Shown here in pieces: positions 25,828 to 35,148 of a stretch of DNA of 64,000 nucleotides. Source of the DNA: Bacillota bacterium (GTDB lineage Bacteria; Bacillota; Clostridia; Acetivibrionales; DTU013). The notes under the pieces were generated by a model. It was not told the DNA's origin, made no database searches, and worked only from the letters and a program-made list of their open reading frames with translations. The stretch covers positions 36,320-100,319 of the forward strand of contig JAEZYU010000089.1 of assembly GCA_023418915.1 (NCBI GenBank), given 5' to 3'. A program made the position numbers and the translations under genes. Position 1 is the stretch's first letter. Each line of letters opens with the position of its first letter.

Positions 25828-27375
25828 ATGTCAACGAGGATCAAAATATTCGATACGACATTAAGGGACGGAGAGCAGACTCCCGGAGTCAGTCTGAACA
25901 TACAGGAGAAGCTTGAGATCGCACGCCAGCTTGCAAGGCTTGGCGTAGATGTCATAGAAGCGGGCTTTGCCATTTCATCGCCGGGTGACTTTCTGGCGGT
26001 AAAGACCGTGGCTGAAAATGTGAAGGGAGCAACCATTGCAAGTCTCAGCAGAGCCGTGGAAAAAGACATAGACAAGGCCTGGGAAGCCGTGTGCAAGGCT
26101 GAGAGCCCTTGCATACACACATTTATCGCCACCTCAGACATCCACATGAAATACAAGCTGAAGATGACAGAGGATCAGGTGCTGGAGAGAGCTGGCAGAA
26201 TGGTCAGATATGCAAAGAAATACTGCAGTGATGTGGAATTCTCGGCTGAAGATGCCAGCAGGACCAGAACAGAATTTCTTTACAGGGTCCTGGAAGAGGT
26301 CATAAAGGCAGGAGCGACTGTGGTTAATATACCGGATACTGTCGGTTACTCATCACCGGAGGAATTCGGGCAGCTGATAAAAGGTATCAAGGAAAATGTC
26401 CGGGGAATCGATAAAACAGATATAAGTGTCCACTGCCACAATGATCTGGGTCTTGCTGTCGCTAATTCATTGGCTGCTGTCATGAACGGAGCGACTCAGG
26501 TGGAATGCACTGTCAACGGAATGGGAGAACGGGCCGGAAATGCCTCGATGGAGGAACTGGTCATGAATATACAGACCAGGAAGGACTATTATGGCCAACT
26601 GCTGCACAACATTGATACTAAACAGATATACAGGACCAGTAAGCTTGTCAGCAGCCTGACTGGAGTTGCTTTACAGCCGAATAAGGCTATAGTGGGTGCC
26701 AATGCCTTTGCCCATGAGTCAGGGATTCACCAGCATGGTATGATGGCTGAAAGAACCACATATGAAATAATGACTCCGGAATCCATTGGTCTTTCACAAA
26801 ACAGAATGATACTGGGCAAGCTGTCAGGAAGACATGCATTTGAAGAGAGATTAAAGGAAATGGGATACAACCACCTTTCATCTGAAGAGATAGGCAGGGC
26901 ATTCGAGAAGTTCAAGGAACTGGCGGACAAGAAAAAAACCGTTCTCGACAGAGACATCGAAGCTCTGGTCGGAGAAAAGGTTTCCGAGGTGGAGGAGGTC
27001 TATAAGCTTGACAGCTTCCAGATCAACAGCGGAAACAAGATCATAGCCACAGCAACCGTGAGCATGTTCAAAAATGGTGAGCCTGTCACTGAGGCAGCAA
27101 CCGGTGACGGCCCCGTAAATGCTGCTTTCAAGGCAATCGAGAGATCCGTCGGGTTTGAAGTGCAGCTGCAGGACTACAGTCTCAAGGGCGTGACAGAAGG
27201 CACCGACGCACTTGGCGAAGCGACAGTAAGGATCATAAAGGACAACAGGATTTATGTAGGCAGGGGCGTGAGCACAGACGTTATAGAAGCCAGCGTCAAG
27301 GCATATATAAATGCGATCAACAGGGTTATGAACGATCATGGAAAAGGAGCCTCAGACAGAAGGGAGACAATATGA
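25828..27375 (+). CDS. leuA: 2-isopropylmalate synthase
   Basis: The 515-residue protein begins with the DRE-TIM signature FDTTLRDGEQTPG. It has the HCHNDLGLAVANS metal site, the NGMGERAGN motif and the GIHQHG segment. The C-terminal LeuA allosteric domain (about 390-510) binds leucine for feedback control. It joins acetyl-CoA to 2-ketoisovalerate as the first committed step to leucine. Its place in this operon supports a leucine-responsive T-box. The stop overlaps the cimA start by 4 bases (ATGA). Start ATG follows AAGGAGG. Confidence 0.95.
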   Translation: MSTRIKIFDTTLRDGEQTPGVSLNIQEKLEIARQLARLGVDVIEAGFAISSPGDFLAVKTVAENVKGATIASLSRAVEKDIDKAWEAVCKAESPCIHTFIATSDIHMKYKLKMTEDQVLERAGRMVRYAKKYCSDVEFSAEDASRTRTEFLYRVLEEVIKAGATVVNIPDTVGYSSPEEFGQLIKGIKENVRGIDKTDISVHCHNDLGLAVANSLAAVMNGATQVECTVNGMGERAGNASMEELVMNIQTRKDYYGQLLHNIDTKQIYRTSKLVSSLTGVALQPNKAIVGANAFAHESGIHQHGMMAERTTYEIMTPESIGLSQNRMILGKLSGRHAFEERLKEMGYNHLSSEEIGRAFEKFKELADKKKTVLDRDIEALVGEKVSEVEEVYKLDSFQINSGNKIIATATVSMFKNGEPVTEAATGDGPVNAAFKAIERSVGFEVQLQDYSLKGVTEGTDALGEATVRIIKDNRIYVGRGVSTDVIEASVKAYINAINRVMNDHGKGASDRRETI

Positions 27376-28934
27376 AAAAAATTGTTGTTCTTGATTCCAC
27401 ACTAAGAGATGGTGCACAGGCACAGGGCATTTCTTATACAGTGGAAGACAAGCTGAAAATAGTAAAAAGGCTTGATTCACTTGGTGTGGCCTATATTGAG
27501 GCGGGGAATCCCGGATCAAATCCCAAGGATCTCGAATTTTTTGAGCGAGCCGGTAAAATGAAGCTCAACCACGCAAAGCTAATAGCATTTGGCAGTACAA
27601 GAAGGGTCGGGCTTCCTGTAGAGGAAGACGCAAATGTGAGGTCTCTGTTGAAGGCCGGGACACAAGCGGTGGTCATATTCGGGAAGTCATGGGATTTTCA
27701 GGTAACCGACATCCTGAAGACCAGTTTTGATGAGAATATCAGGATGATATATGATACAGTCAAATATTTTAAGAAACAGGGCAGGGAAGTAGTATATGAT
27801 GCGGAGCATTTTTTCGATGGCTACTTCTCCGATCCCGGATATGCAATGGAAACCCTAAAGGCTGCAGCGGATGCAGGAGCAGACAGTATTTGCCTGTGCG
27901 ACACGAAGGGCGGCTGTCTGCCGATGGATATCTATGATATCACCGGGATGGTAATATCAAAGTTTTCTGTACCAATAGGCATCCACACCCATAACGACAC
28001 CGGCATGGCAGTGGCCGGCACGATCATGGCGGTGCAGGCCGGTGCGGCACAGGTCCAGGGTACAATAAACGGGTTTGGTGAGAGATGCGGAAATGCAAAC
28101 CTTTGCACCATTATTCCCACGCTGCAGCTCAAGATGGGCTATAAATGCATCCCTGAGGAGAACATGACTGAGATGACGCCTGTGGCTCGTGCTATAAGTG
28201 AGATCGCAAATGTCATACATGATGAAAGGGCGCCGTATGTAGGCAGATCTGCATTTGCTCACAAAGCAGGTATGCATGCTGATGCCGTTGTAAAGAACAC
28301 TTCTGCCTATGAGCTGCTGGATCCGGAGCAGGTAGGCAACGAAAGGACATTCCTCATGTCGGAGGTTGCAGGCAGGAGTGCTGTATTAAATATGGTCCAA
28401 AGGGTGGAACCTTCAGTAACCAAGGACTCTCCTGAAACCAGGCTGATCCTGAATAAGCTAAAGGAGATGGAACATGAGGGCTACCAGTATGAGGGCGCAG
28501 AAAGCTCATTCGAGCTTATTATAAGGAAAATACTCGGCAAATACAGTCCATCTTTCGAGCTAAAGGATTTCAAGGTCATCGTCAATGAGCCTGCACGCTC
28601 AAATGAACGGAACTCATCTGCCATGATAAAGGTTATGGTTGGAGACCAAGAGGAAATAACGGCTGCAGAAGGCGACGGACCGGTCAATGCTCTTGATAAG
28701 GCTGCAAGAAAGGCGCTGTCAAGATTTTATCCAAGTATACATGAAATGAAATTGACGGACTATAAGGTAAGAGTGCTAGACTCAACAGCAGCTACAGCGG
28801 CGAGGGTGCGCGTCCTGATCGAATCCACCGACGGAAATGAGGTCTGGACCACAATAGGCGTATCTACAGACATTATCGATGCGAGCTGGAAGGCGTTGGT
28901 CGATTCGATAGAATATAAGCTGGGTGGCAAATAA
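27372..28934 (+). CDS. cimA: citramalate synthase
   Basis: The 520-residue protein is a LeuA paralogue of the citramalate synthase group. It has DSTLRDGAQAQGISYTVEDK at the start, YIEAGNPGSNPKD, HTHNDTGMAVAGT and NGFGERCGN. The C-terminal allosteric domain is present. It joins acetyl-CoA and pyruvate to citramalate, a threonine-independent route to 2-ketobutyrate and so to isoleucine. Grouping it with ilvBNC and leuA gives one operon that feeds all three branched-chain amino acids. leuB, leuC, leuD and ilvD are not in this window. Confidence 0.9.
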   Translation: MKKIVVLDSTLRDGAQAQGISYTVEDKLKIVKRLDSLGVAYIEAGNPGSNPKDLEFFERAGKMKLNHAKLIAFGSTRRVGLPVEEDANVRSLLKAGTQAVVIFGKSWDFQVTDILKTSFDENIRMIYDTVKYFKKQGREVVYDAEHFFDGYFSDPGYAMETLKAAADAGADSICLCDTKGGCLPMDIYDITGMVISKFSVPIGIHTHNDTGMAVAGTIMAVQAGAAQVQGTINGFGERCGNANLCTIIPTLQLKMGYKCIPEENMTEMTPVARAISEIANVIHDERAPYVGRSAFAHKAGMHADAVVKNTSAYELLDPEQVGNERTFLMSEVAGRSAVLNMVQRVEPSVTKDSPETRLILNKLKEMEHEGYQYEGAESSFELIIRKILGKYSPSFELKDFKVIVNEPARSNERNSSAMIKVMVGDQEEITAAEGDGPVNALDKAARKALSRFYPSIHEMKLTDYKVRVLDSTAATAARVRVLIESTDGNEVWTTIGVSTDIIDASWKALVDSIEYKLGGK

Positions 28935-28939
28935 TATAC

Positions 28940-29014
28940 AAAGTGGCGGTTGCTGCAGTTCATTTCATGTCATGGAAGACAGAGCCATGTTCTTCAGTAG
29001 CTGTCACTTTATAC
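28940..29014. other. long imperfect hairpin after cimA
   Basis: AAAGTGGCGGTTGCTG near 28940 pairs, with G-U wobbles, with CAGTAGCTGTCACTTT ending at 29012. Only a weak T-run (TTTT) follows a few bases later. It may end the ilv-leu transcript or process it before the next small gene. Confidence 0.4.
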
Positions 29015-29035
29015 GATTTTAAAGGGTGACATAAA

Positions 29036-29311
29036 ATGACGCTAAATGGCAAGCTTTTAGTAGAAGGAAAAATAGTAAGGGAAGGCAACGCAATTGATAA
29101 TGACGGTGGTCACAGCTTCAGGGACAAGCTTGAGCACTGTCTTGTCGATTTATGTTCAGCTCTTGAGATACCTGTGCCGCTGTGGCTTAAGAAGAATACC
29201 CGGGAACTTGCCATTTTCAGAAAAACGTTTTTTTCCTCGGAACAGTTTGTCGAAAAGGTTTGGTTCGACAAATTTGAAATTATGCTGATGGGCAGTGAGC
29301 TTTACAGCTGA
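29036..29311 (+). CDS. small conserved-looking protein, unknown function
   Basis: The 91-residue protein begins MTLNGKLLVEGKIVREGNAI and has a central KLEHCLVDLCSALEIPVPLW segment, then FRKTFFSSEQFVEKVWFDKFEI. It resembles small clostridial proteins of unknown function. There is no membrane segment or known motif. It lies about 100 bases after cimA, beyond a hairpin, and AAAGGGTGACA precedes the ATG. It probably has its own low-level expression or reads through from the operon. Confidence 0.7.
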   Translation: MTLNGKLLVEGKIVREGNAIDNDGGHSFRDKLEHCLVDLCSALEIPVPLWLKKNTRELAIFRKTFFSSEQFVEKVWFDKFEIMLMGSELYS

Positions 29312-29420
29312 ATAACAGTACTTGCCAGATCAAGTATCGATCTAAACAATACACCTCATATTGTAATTCTGCGAAAAATGTCAGTAAAATGTAAGATTTA
29401 AGCATGTATCTTTAATTTTG

Positions 29421-29450
29421 TTGCATTATGTAAATATATACTGATATAAT
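29421..29450 (+). promoter_or_regulatory. probable promoter for the GGDEF/EAL gene
   Basis: TTGCAT at 29421-29426 and TATAAT at 29445-29450 with an 18-base spacer, about 55 bases before the preferred start codon. Confidence 0.6.
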
Positions 29451-29504
29451 ATACATAGCTGTTAGGATTGTAGAATACATATGTATCCGTACGAGAGGTA
29501 TTGT

Positions 29505-31355
29505 ATGCAAGCAAGCAGAAATACTGTACGTCCGACTGACAATGGTGGAATCCGAATAAGCTGGCCTAATGAATGGATGCCAATTATTATCTGTTCGGCT
29601 ATTAATGTTGCACTGTTATTATTGCTGCGTGATATGACAAATCGCAGCCATATCAAGATTATTCTATTTGGTATAAGTATGGACAACTACATATTCAGCG
29701 GTCTTGCTGCACAGGCACAGGTTCTTGTAAACACTTACCTATCTATCAGCACACTTAAAAAGGGTTTCACAGCAGCTATACTATTAAATGTAATTGGAAT
29801 TTTCTTTGCAGGTCTTGGCATGATGATGTCAAATAATCAAAATGCGCTGCCTGGAATAGTTACTTATTTGGGATCGATCGTGATATCGACTGTTATTTTC
29901 TATTACAAAAAAGGATTGTATGAAAACTTCAAGGTGCTGACTGAACAAAAAGAGGAGATCACAGCGCTATACGAAGAGATAACTGCTTCTCAGGAAAAAC
30001 TGAGGCAGAAGAATGAGCAGCTGACAAAATACAATAACGTAATGAAGGAAAATGAAAAGAAGCTGGAGAAAATGGCATATTATGATGCCCTTACCGGCCT
30101 TCCGAACCGTAAGATGATCATCAAAAAACTTGAGATGCTCATACGTCATTTTGGCAGGAAAAACAAAGGCTTTTCACTGGTATATATCGATATTGACAAT
30201 TTCAAGGAAGTTAATGATCTGATGGGACACCAGATAGGTGACATGATACTTCAGGCTTCAGGTGAACGCTGGAAATCAAAGCTTTACAAAAGGGATATGC
30301 TGGGTCGGTTCGGCGGGGATGAGTTTGCTGTTTTGATCCGCCGTGAGTTGAGCAGGGAGGATCTTTTGGAATATGTCAAGTCAATGAAGGATGCGCTGGA
30401 GGATGTGTTCAAATACAACATGAAGGAGTTTAATGTAAATGCCAGCTTTGGGGTAGCCATATATCCGAATGATGGCGATAATACGGAGGATCTTTTAAAG
30501 CATGCCGACATGGCACTGGTATCTGCAAAAAATTCCGGTAAGAACGGGATAGATTTCTACTGCAGCGAAATGCAAAAGAGCATGCTGGAAAGAGTACGGC
30601 TGGAGGATGGCCTGAAATCTGCAATAACTAATGATGAATTGTATGTGGTATTCCAACCGCAGTATTATTGTGATAACCGCAGAATAAGAGGATTTGAAGC
30701 ACTTGCCAGATGGAGGTCATCAAGCCTTGGAGCAGTGAGCCCTGCCCAATTCATTCCAATAGCCGAGGAGACCGGACTGATAATAGATATCGGTGAGTGG
30801 ATATTCAGTACAGTGCTCGAGAAGTTCAGAAAAATTCAGTCGGCCGGTATGCCTGACTATATATTGACTATAAACATATCTGTTGTACAGATAATACAGC
30901 CCTCTTTTATCAAGATGGTCAAAAAGGCGCTTGAGGAAACAGGCTTTGACAGCAGGTACCTTGAATTTGAAATAACCGAATCTGTTTTCATATCGTACCC
31001 TGAGAAGGTCATAGATACTCTCAACCAACTGAAGGAAATGGGTATCCGTATCGCACTGGACGATTTCGGGACAGGATATGCATCATTGAAGTACTTGCAG
31101 TTATTGCCTATCGATACGCTCAAGATTGACAGGACTTTTGTCAGCAGGATCGGCGAACTGGAATCCGGAGATCATATCGTCGGAACTATTATAGAGCTGG
31201 CTCATAATCTTAAGATACTAGTCGTAGCGGAAGGTGTCGAAAACACGAAGCAGCTGAACTTCCTGAAGGCACAGAAATGTGACTGCATGCAGGGTTTCCT
31301 GCTGAGCAGGCCGCTGGAAGACGATCAGTTCACTCAATTGATCGCAACGGCCTGA
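29505..31355 (+). CDS. membrane-bound GGDEF-EAL protein (cyclic di-GMP turnover)
   Basis: The N-terminal 150 residues contain about four or five membrane spans. A coiled coil follows (EEITALYEEITASQEKLRQK), then a GGDEF domain with an intact GRFGGDEFAV active site and an EAL domain. The EAL domain keeps FEALARW, the conserved ITESVF metal Glu, and DDFGTGYASLKYL. Both activities therefore look possible: cyclic di-GMP synthesis and hydrolysis. No extracellular sensor domain is seen. I prefer ATG at 29505, since GAGAGG lies 6 bases upstream. ATG at 29481 is the alternative and gives 624 residues. Confidence 0.92.
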   Translation: MQASRNTVRPTDNGGIRISWPNEWMPIIICSAINVALLLLLRDMTNRSHIKIILFGISMDNYIFSGLAAQAQVLVNTYLSISTLKKGFTAAILLNVIGIFFAGLGMMMSNNQNALPGIVTYLGSIVISTVIFYYKKGLYENFKVLTEQKEEITALYEEITASQEKLRQKNEQLTKYNNVMKENEKKLEKMAYYDALTGLPNRKMIIKKLEMLIRHFGRKNKGFSLVYIDIDNFKEVNDLMGHQIGDMILQASGERWKSKLYKRDMLGRFGGDEFAVLIRRELSREDLLEYVKSMKDALEDVFKYNMKEFNVNASFGVAIYPNDGDNTEDLLKHADMALVSAKNSGKNGIDFYCSEMQKSMLERVRLEDGLKSAITNDELYVVFQPQYYCDNRRIRGFEALARWRSSSLGAVSPAQFIPIAEETGLIIDIGEWIFSTVLEKFRKIQSAGMPDYILTINISVVQIIQPSFIKMVKKALEETGFDSRYLEFEITESVFISYPEKVIDTLNQLKEMGIRIALDDFGTGYASLKYLQLLPIDTLKIDRTFVSRIGELESGDHIVGTIIELAHNLKILVVAEGVENTKQLNFLKAQKCDCMQGFLLSRPLEDDQFTQLIATA

Positions 31356-31466
31356 GTGTTCCTGACTGCTTCTGTATTACTAATATTCTCTATAGCCGCA
31401 TATAAATAAATTGATTAAAAACACCTGATACCTCATGTGTTTTGTCTCGGCCTGAGAGGTGCTCAA

Positions 31467-32168
31467 TTGAACAGGGTTAAATTTAGTGCGGCCTATTTTT
31501 TGGTCATAATTATTGCACTTTCTGTGACGCAGATCATTATTGATGCCAGAGAGCAAACGGCTCTTGACTCTTTAGTGCTGGATGAAAAAAGGGAATATAC
31601 GATTTTCATTGAAATAGAAGATAAGACACTTTATCTTCTTGACGGTAATACCTGTGTGAAGGAATACACGATAGCTTCCGGGATGTCCGGCCTGCCTTCC
31701 CCTCTGGGACGATGGACGATCATTGAAAAGGGTGACTGGGGCGAGGGCTTCGGCGGCAGATGGCTTGGGCTTGATGTACCCTGGGGAAAGTATGGGATCC
31801 ATGGGACAAAGCAAAGCGGCTCGATCGGCACTGCAGCAAGCCATGGCTGTATACGCATGTTCAATGACGATGTGGCGGAGCTGTATAGCCTGGTGTCCAC
31901 AGGTACCGAGGTGGTCATAGTCAACGGCCAGTTTGGGCCTTTTGGCAGGAAATTCGATGAGATAAATCCGGGAGACAGGGGCGCAGATGTGCTTGCTATA
32001 CAACGGCGGCTCAAGCAGCTTGGGTATTATAAAGGGCCGCTGGACGGCATTTACGAGGACGGTATGAAAAAGGCCATCCACCAGTTCCAGCGTGATACCG
32101 GCCTGAAGGCGAAAAACACGGTTGATCTGCAGACCTGGCTTAATATGGGCTTCAGGGAGTTTGAATGA
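31467..32168 (+). CDS. L,D-transpeptidase (YkuD) with peptidoglycan-binding domain
   Basis: After an N-terminal membrane anchor or signal segment (AAYFLVIIIALSVTQ) comes a YkuD domain with the catalytic motif GIHG...SHGCIRM. A C-terminal PG_binding_1 domain follows (PGDRGADVLAIQRRLKQLG). It would form 3-3 peptide crosslinks in peptidoglycan or attach proteins; in spore formers related enzymes act on the cortex or cell wall. I chose TTG at 31467 because GAGAGGTG lies 6 bases upstream; the in-frame GTG at 31437 would start before that site. A REP-like inverted pair lies 3 bases after its stop. Confidence 0.9.
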   Translation: MNRVKFSAAYFLVIIIALSVTQIIIDAREQTALDSLVLDEKREYTIFIEIEDKTLYLLDGNTCVKEYTIASGMSGLPSPLGRWTIIEKGDWGEGFGGRWLGLDVPWGKYGIHGTKQSGSIGTAASHGCIRMFNDDVAELYSLVSTGTEVVIVNGQFGPFGRKFDEINPGDRGADVLAIQRRLKQLGYYKGPLDGIYEDGMKKAIHQFQRDTGLKAKNTVDLQTWLNMGFREFE

Positions 32169-32171
32169 TAT

Positions 32172-32245
32172 AAGACAGGGGACGGTTCTGTGTCTTGGGT
32201 ATTATTTTTTCAGTTATAACTCAAGACACAGAACCGTTCCCTGTT
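32172..32245. repeat. REP-like palindromes in inverted orientation (BIME-like pair)
   Basis: Unit A (32172-32196) folds as stem AAGACA, loop GGGGACGGTTCTG, stem TGTCTT. Unit B (32223-32245) is its near reverse complement, 26 bases away, so the whole block can also form one long hairpin. The loop core GGGACGGTTCT is identical to that of the repeats at 127-183, but the stem is different and still fully paired. It lies between the L,D-transpeptidase and vanZ genes and may work as a transcript end. Confidence 0.8.
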
Positions 32246-32319
32246 GAATACTAAATCATTGTGTTATAATTGCTATAAAGTATGTACATTTTACATGAGA
32301 GGATATTGCTGGAATACAT

Positions 32320-32775
32320 ATGAAAAAAATTCTATACTGGGCAGCTGTTATACTATGGATGGCACTGATTTTTTTCCTTTCATCACAGGTCGCAGAGCAG
32401 TCCAATCAACTTAGCACAGGAATAACTGAAGCAATAGTGAATACTATAGAAAAAATAATTCCCGACAGTGAATATGCTGTCGAGGGCTTGAATCATATAG
32501 TTCGAAAAAATGCCCATTTTATAGCATATCTGGTGCTGGGTGCACTGACAGTCAATGCGCTCAGAAGCAGTGGAGTGCATGGGTATAAAGGAATAATCGC
32601 AGCATTGATCATATGTGTAATCTATGCAGCTTCAGATGAAATACACCAGCTGTTTGTCCCGGGAAGGGGAGGCCAGGTGACCGACGTGCTTATCGATAGT
32701 GCGGGAGCGCTGATCGGGTCTGGTATAATAGGTATACTTTGCAGGAAAAGGCATACTGGAAGGGGAACAACGTAA
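32320..32775 (+). CDS. VanZ family membrane protein
   Basis: The 151-residue protein has four membrane segments and the VanZ signature: LSSQ near 22-25, then VRKNAHFIAYLVLGAL and YAASDEIHQLFVPGRGGQVTDVLIDSAG. The name comes from teicoplanin resistance, but most members stand alone and have no proven role. No van genes are nearby. The ribosome site is weak: GAGAGGA lies about 16 bases from the ATG. Confidence 0.88.
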   Translation: MKKILYWAAVILWMALIFFLSSQVAEQSNQLSTGITEAIVNTIEKIIPDSEYAVEGLNHIVRKNAHFIAYLVLGALTVNALRSSGVHGYKGIIAALIICVIYAASDEIHQLFVPGRGGQVTDVLIDSAGALIGSGIIGILCRKRHTGRGTT

Positions 32776-32861
32776 AAAAGCAAATAGAGTAAGTGAGTTA
32801 ACAAAGTAATATCAATGGTCATGGATGGATAGATCATTTATATGATAGAGGAGTTGATATC

Positions 32862-33659
32862 ATGAGCATATCTTTCAGCTATTATCCCAACGGTAAGAAA
32901 AAGGCGCTGACCATGAGCTATGATGATGGCCAGGTCCACGACAGAAGGCTTGTGGAAATATTCAACAGGCATGGTATACGGGGCACATTTCACCTGAATT
33001 CAGGCAGGCTGGACGAGGAAATGTTTTTAAGGACAGCCGAAGTCGGTGAATTGTTCAAGGGACATGAGATATCGGCGCACACGTTGAATCACCCCTACCT
33101 GACGCTGTTGCCCGATGAAATAGTCTCGCTTGAGATACTTGAGGACAGAAGGAAGCTGGAGAAATTGACAGGATATCCTGTGCGGGGCATGTCTTACCCA
33201 TTCGGGGCATACAGCGGTGAATTACTACGGATGCTGCCTGCTCTGGGCATAGAATACTCCAGGACTGTCCAGTCTTACGGAGGCTTCCACCTTCCGGATG
33301 ACTTTCTGGTCTGGCATCCAACATGTCATCACAATCAAAATCTGATGGATAAAGCAAAGGTATTTAAAAATCAGCCGCAGTGGTCGCAAATGCCGTTGCT
33401 TTATGTCTGGGGACATAGCTATGAATTCGATCGGGAAGATAACTGGGAACTAATAGAGGAATTTTGTAAAATGATATCCGGTGACGAATCTGTCTGGTAT
33501 GCGTCAAACATCGAGATCATGGATTATATAAAAGCAATGAAGAGCTTAAAATTCGGCGTGGACATGTGTACCGTATACAATCCTTCTGCTTTGGATGTCT
33601 GGGTCGGCATAGACGGCGAGGCAGTAAAGATCGAGGCGGGAAGGACTGTTATGTTATAA
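32862..33659 (+). CDS. polysaccharide deacetylase (NodB/CE4) family protein
   Basis: The 265-residue protein has a NodB-like fold with SYDDGQ (catalytic/metal Asp at 21-22) and the metal pair H73 and H77 in EISAHTLNHPYL. It has no signal peptide, so it may act in the cytoplasm or be a divergent branch. It could deacetylate a sugar such as N-acetylglucosamine or a short oligosaccharide. ATG follows AGAGGAG. It is followed by a strong bidirectional terminator. Confidence 0.85.
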   Translation: MSISFSYYPNGKKKALTMSYDDGQVHDRRLVEIFNRHGIRGTFHLNSGRLDEEMFLRTAEVGELFKGHEISAHTLNHPYLTLLPDEIVSLEILEDRRKLEKLTGYPVRGMSYPFGAYSGELLRMLPALGIEYSRTVQSYGGFHLPDDFLVWHPTCHHNQNLMDKAKVFKNQPQWSQMPLLYVWGHSYEFDREDNWELIEEFCKMISGDESVWYASNIEIMDYIKAMKSLKFGVDMCTVYNPSALDVWVGIDGEAVKIEAGRTVML

Positions 33660-33731
33660 ATTTATGCCCCGGTAACAGACAAATTACATTTGAGATCATA
33701 AATTCGGATTATCGGCACTGAGTTCATAGAT

Positions 33732-33786
33732 AAAAACCCCCCTCTCATAGTCTGACAAAAGCAGGCTGTATAAGGGGGGATTTTTT
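33732..33786. terminator. bidirectional Rho-independent terminator
   Basis: A run of A then CCCCCCTC (about 33737-33744) pairs with AAGGGGGG (about 33772-33779), followed by TTTTTT. It serves both the deacetylase gene on the plus strand and the PfkB kinase gene on the minus strand. Confidence 0.85.
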
Positions 33787-33815
33787 CACCGAATTCTGTA
33801 AGGCTTTCAGTGTAA

Positions 33816-34889
33816 TCATCTCTTTACGCGGGCGTTCCCTTCGTAGATGCTCCACACCTGAGCTTCATCAACGGGCTGACCGTAATCCTCTGCTACCGTC
33901 GTGACCAGTGCGCCTGTAGCCCAGCCAAACTGAGGCCATTTTTCAGGCTCCCAGCCTTTCAGTATTGCATACAACAGGCCTCCTACAAAACCATCGCCGC
34001 CGCCGATGCGATCATATACCGGGATCTCTCTGGGCTCGATCACATACCAGTTGTTATCGTAGAGCATTATGTTGCCCCATAGGTGAAGGTTGGCGTTTAT
34101 GACCTGGCGTAAAGTGGTAGCGTATACCGAAACGTTAGGATATGCTGCCCTGACTCTCTCGATCATCAGCTTGAAGCCGTCTATCTTCTTATCAAGCCCT
34201 ACTCCTCCGGCCTCTGGCCCTTCGACGCCCAATGCAAGCTGGAAATCCTCCTCGTTGCCTATCAATATATCTGAATGGGCAGCTATCTGTGAGAATATAT
34301 CCCTTAGCTCATCTTCGCGCCCAGCCCAGAATGATGCTCTGTAGTTGAGGTCAAAGCTGATCCTTGTACCGTGTTTCTTCGCAGCCTTCGCCAGTTCCAG
34401 GCAGAATTGACTGGTCTCGTGAGACAAAGCGGCTATCAGGCCGGACAGATGAAGTATTGCAACATGCTCCCTTCCGAATATGCGCTCACTGTCGAAATCC
34501 TTCGCATTCAATGTTTTTCCCACTTCTCCAGCTCGGTCATTCAATACGCGTGGACCCCTCATTCCATAACCGCTGTCGGCTATGTTGAACTGGTGTCTGT
34601 AGCCCCATGGGCCTCCCTGAGGGACCTCCGGGCCTTCATACTCCAGATTGCGTCTTCTCAACTCACTTTTTATATACTCTGCTATTTCACTGTCCTTCAC
34701 AAAGGTCGTCAGCAGCTTGACTCTCATACCTAGTGAGGCTGCGATATTTCCAACATTGGATTCGGCGCTCGTCGCCTGCATGGAATACAGGTTGCCGGTA
34801 TGGACTGGCTGGCGGTTGAACGGTGTTATACGGACACCTATGCTTGTAGGCATTACCAGTGAATATGTATAGTCATTTTTAAATTGCAT
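33816..34889 (-). CDS. PfkB family sugar kinase (annotated-type 2-keto-3-deoxygluconate kinase; possibly gluconate kinase here)
   Basis: The 357-residue protein is a ribokinase-fold kinase. The C-terminal signature is DRIGGGDGFVGG with the catalytic Asp, preceded by FDLNYRASFW and ILIGNEEDF. The N-terminal di-glycine lid motif of the family is replaced by AESNVGN, marking a distinct subfamily. Relatives are often called 2-keto-3-deoxygluconate kinases. No dehydratase that makes this compound lies here, while gnd and a LarA-type epimerase do. The substrate could therefore be gluconate. It is divergent from the SDR-gnd-larA-uxaC genes. ATG follows GGGAGG. Confidence 0.85.
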   Translation of the reverse strand: MQFKNDYTYSLVMPTSIGVRITPFNRQPVHTGNLYSMQATSAESNVGNIAASLGMRVKLLTTFVKDSEIAEYIKSELRRRNLEYEGPEVPQGGPWGYRHQFNIADSGYGMRGPRVLNDRAGEVGKTLNAKDFDSERIFGREHVAILHLSGLIAALSHETSQFCLELAKAAKKHGTRISFDLNYRASFWAGREDELRDIFSQIAAHSDILIGNEEDFQLALGVEGPEAGGVGLDKKIDGFKLMIERVRAAYPNVSVYATTLRQVINANLHLWGNIMLYDNNWYVIEPREIPVYDRIGGGDGFVGGLLYAILKGWEPEKWPQFGWATGALVTTVAEDYGQPVDEAQVWSIYEGNARVKR

Positions 34890-35148
34890 TTTTCATTCCT
34901 CCCGGAAATTATTTTTCGGTCAGCCCAAAAAATTTCCTTAATATTGATATTTACCAGAGCTGCCTGATGTTTTTATTTCTGAACATCATTATATTAATAC
35001 AGTGTCGAACGGTTTTCAAGGATGATACCGCCATAGAGCAATATTTACATACTAACAAGCAATTATCGCAAGGAATAACACATCTCAATATTCTATAATG
35101 GAAGCGGACGGGACAGCTATGATTTTTTGGAAATGAGGGGGGATTTGC

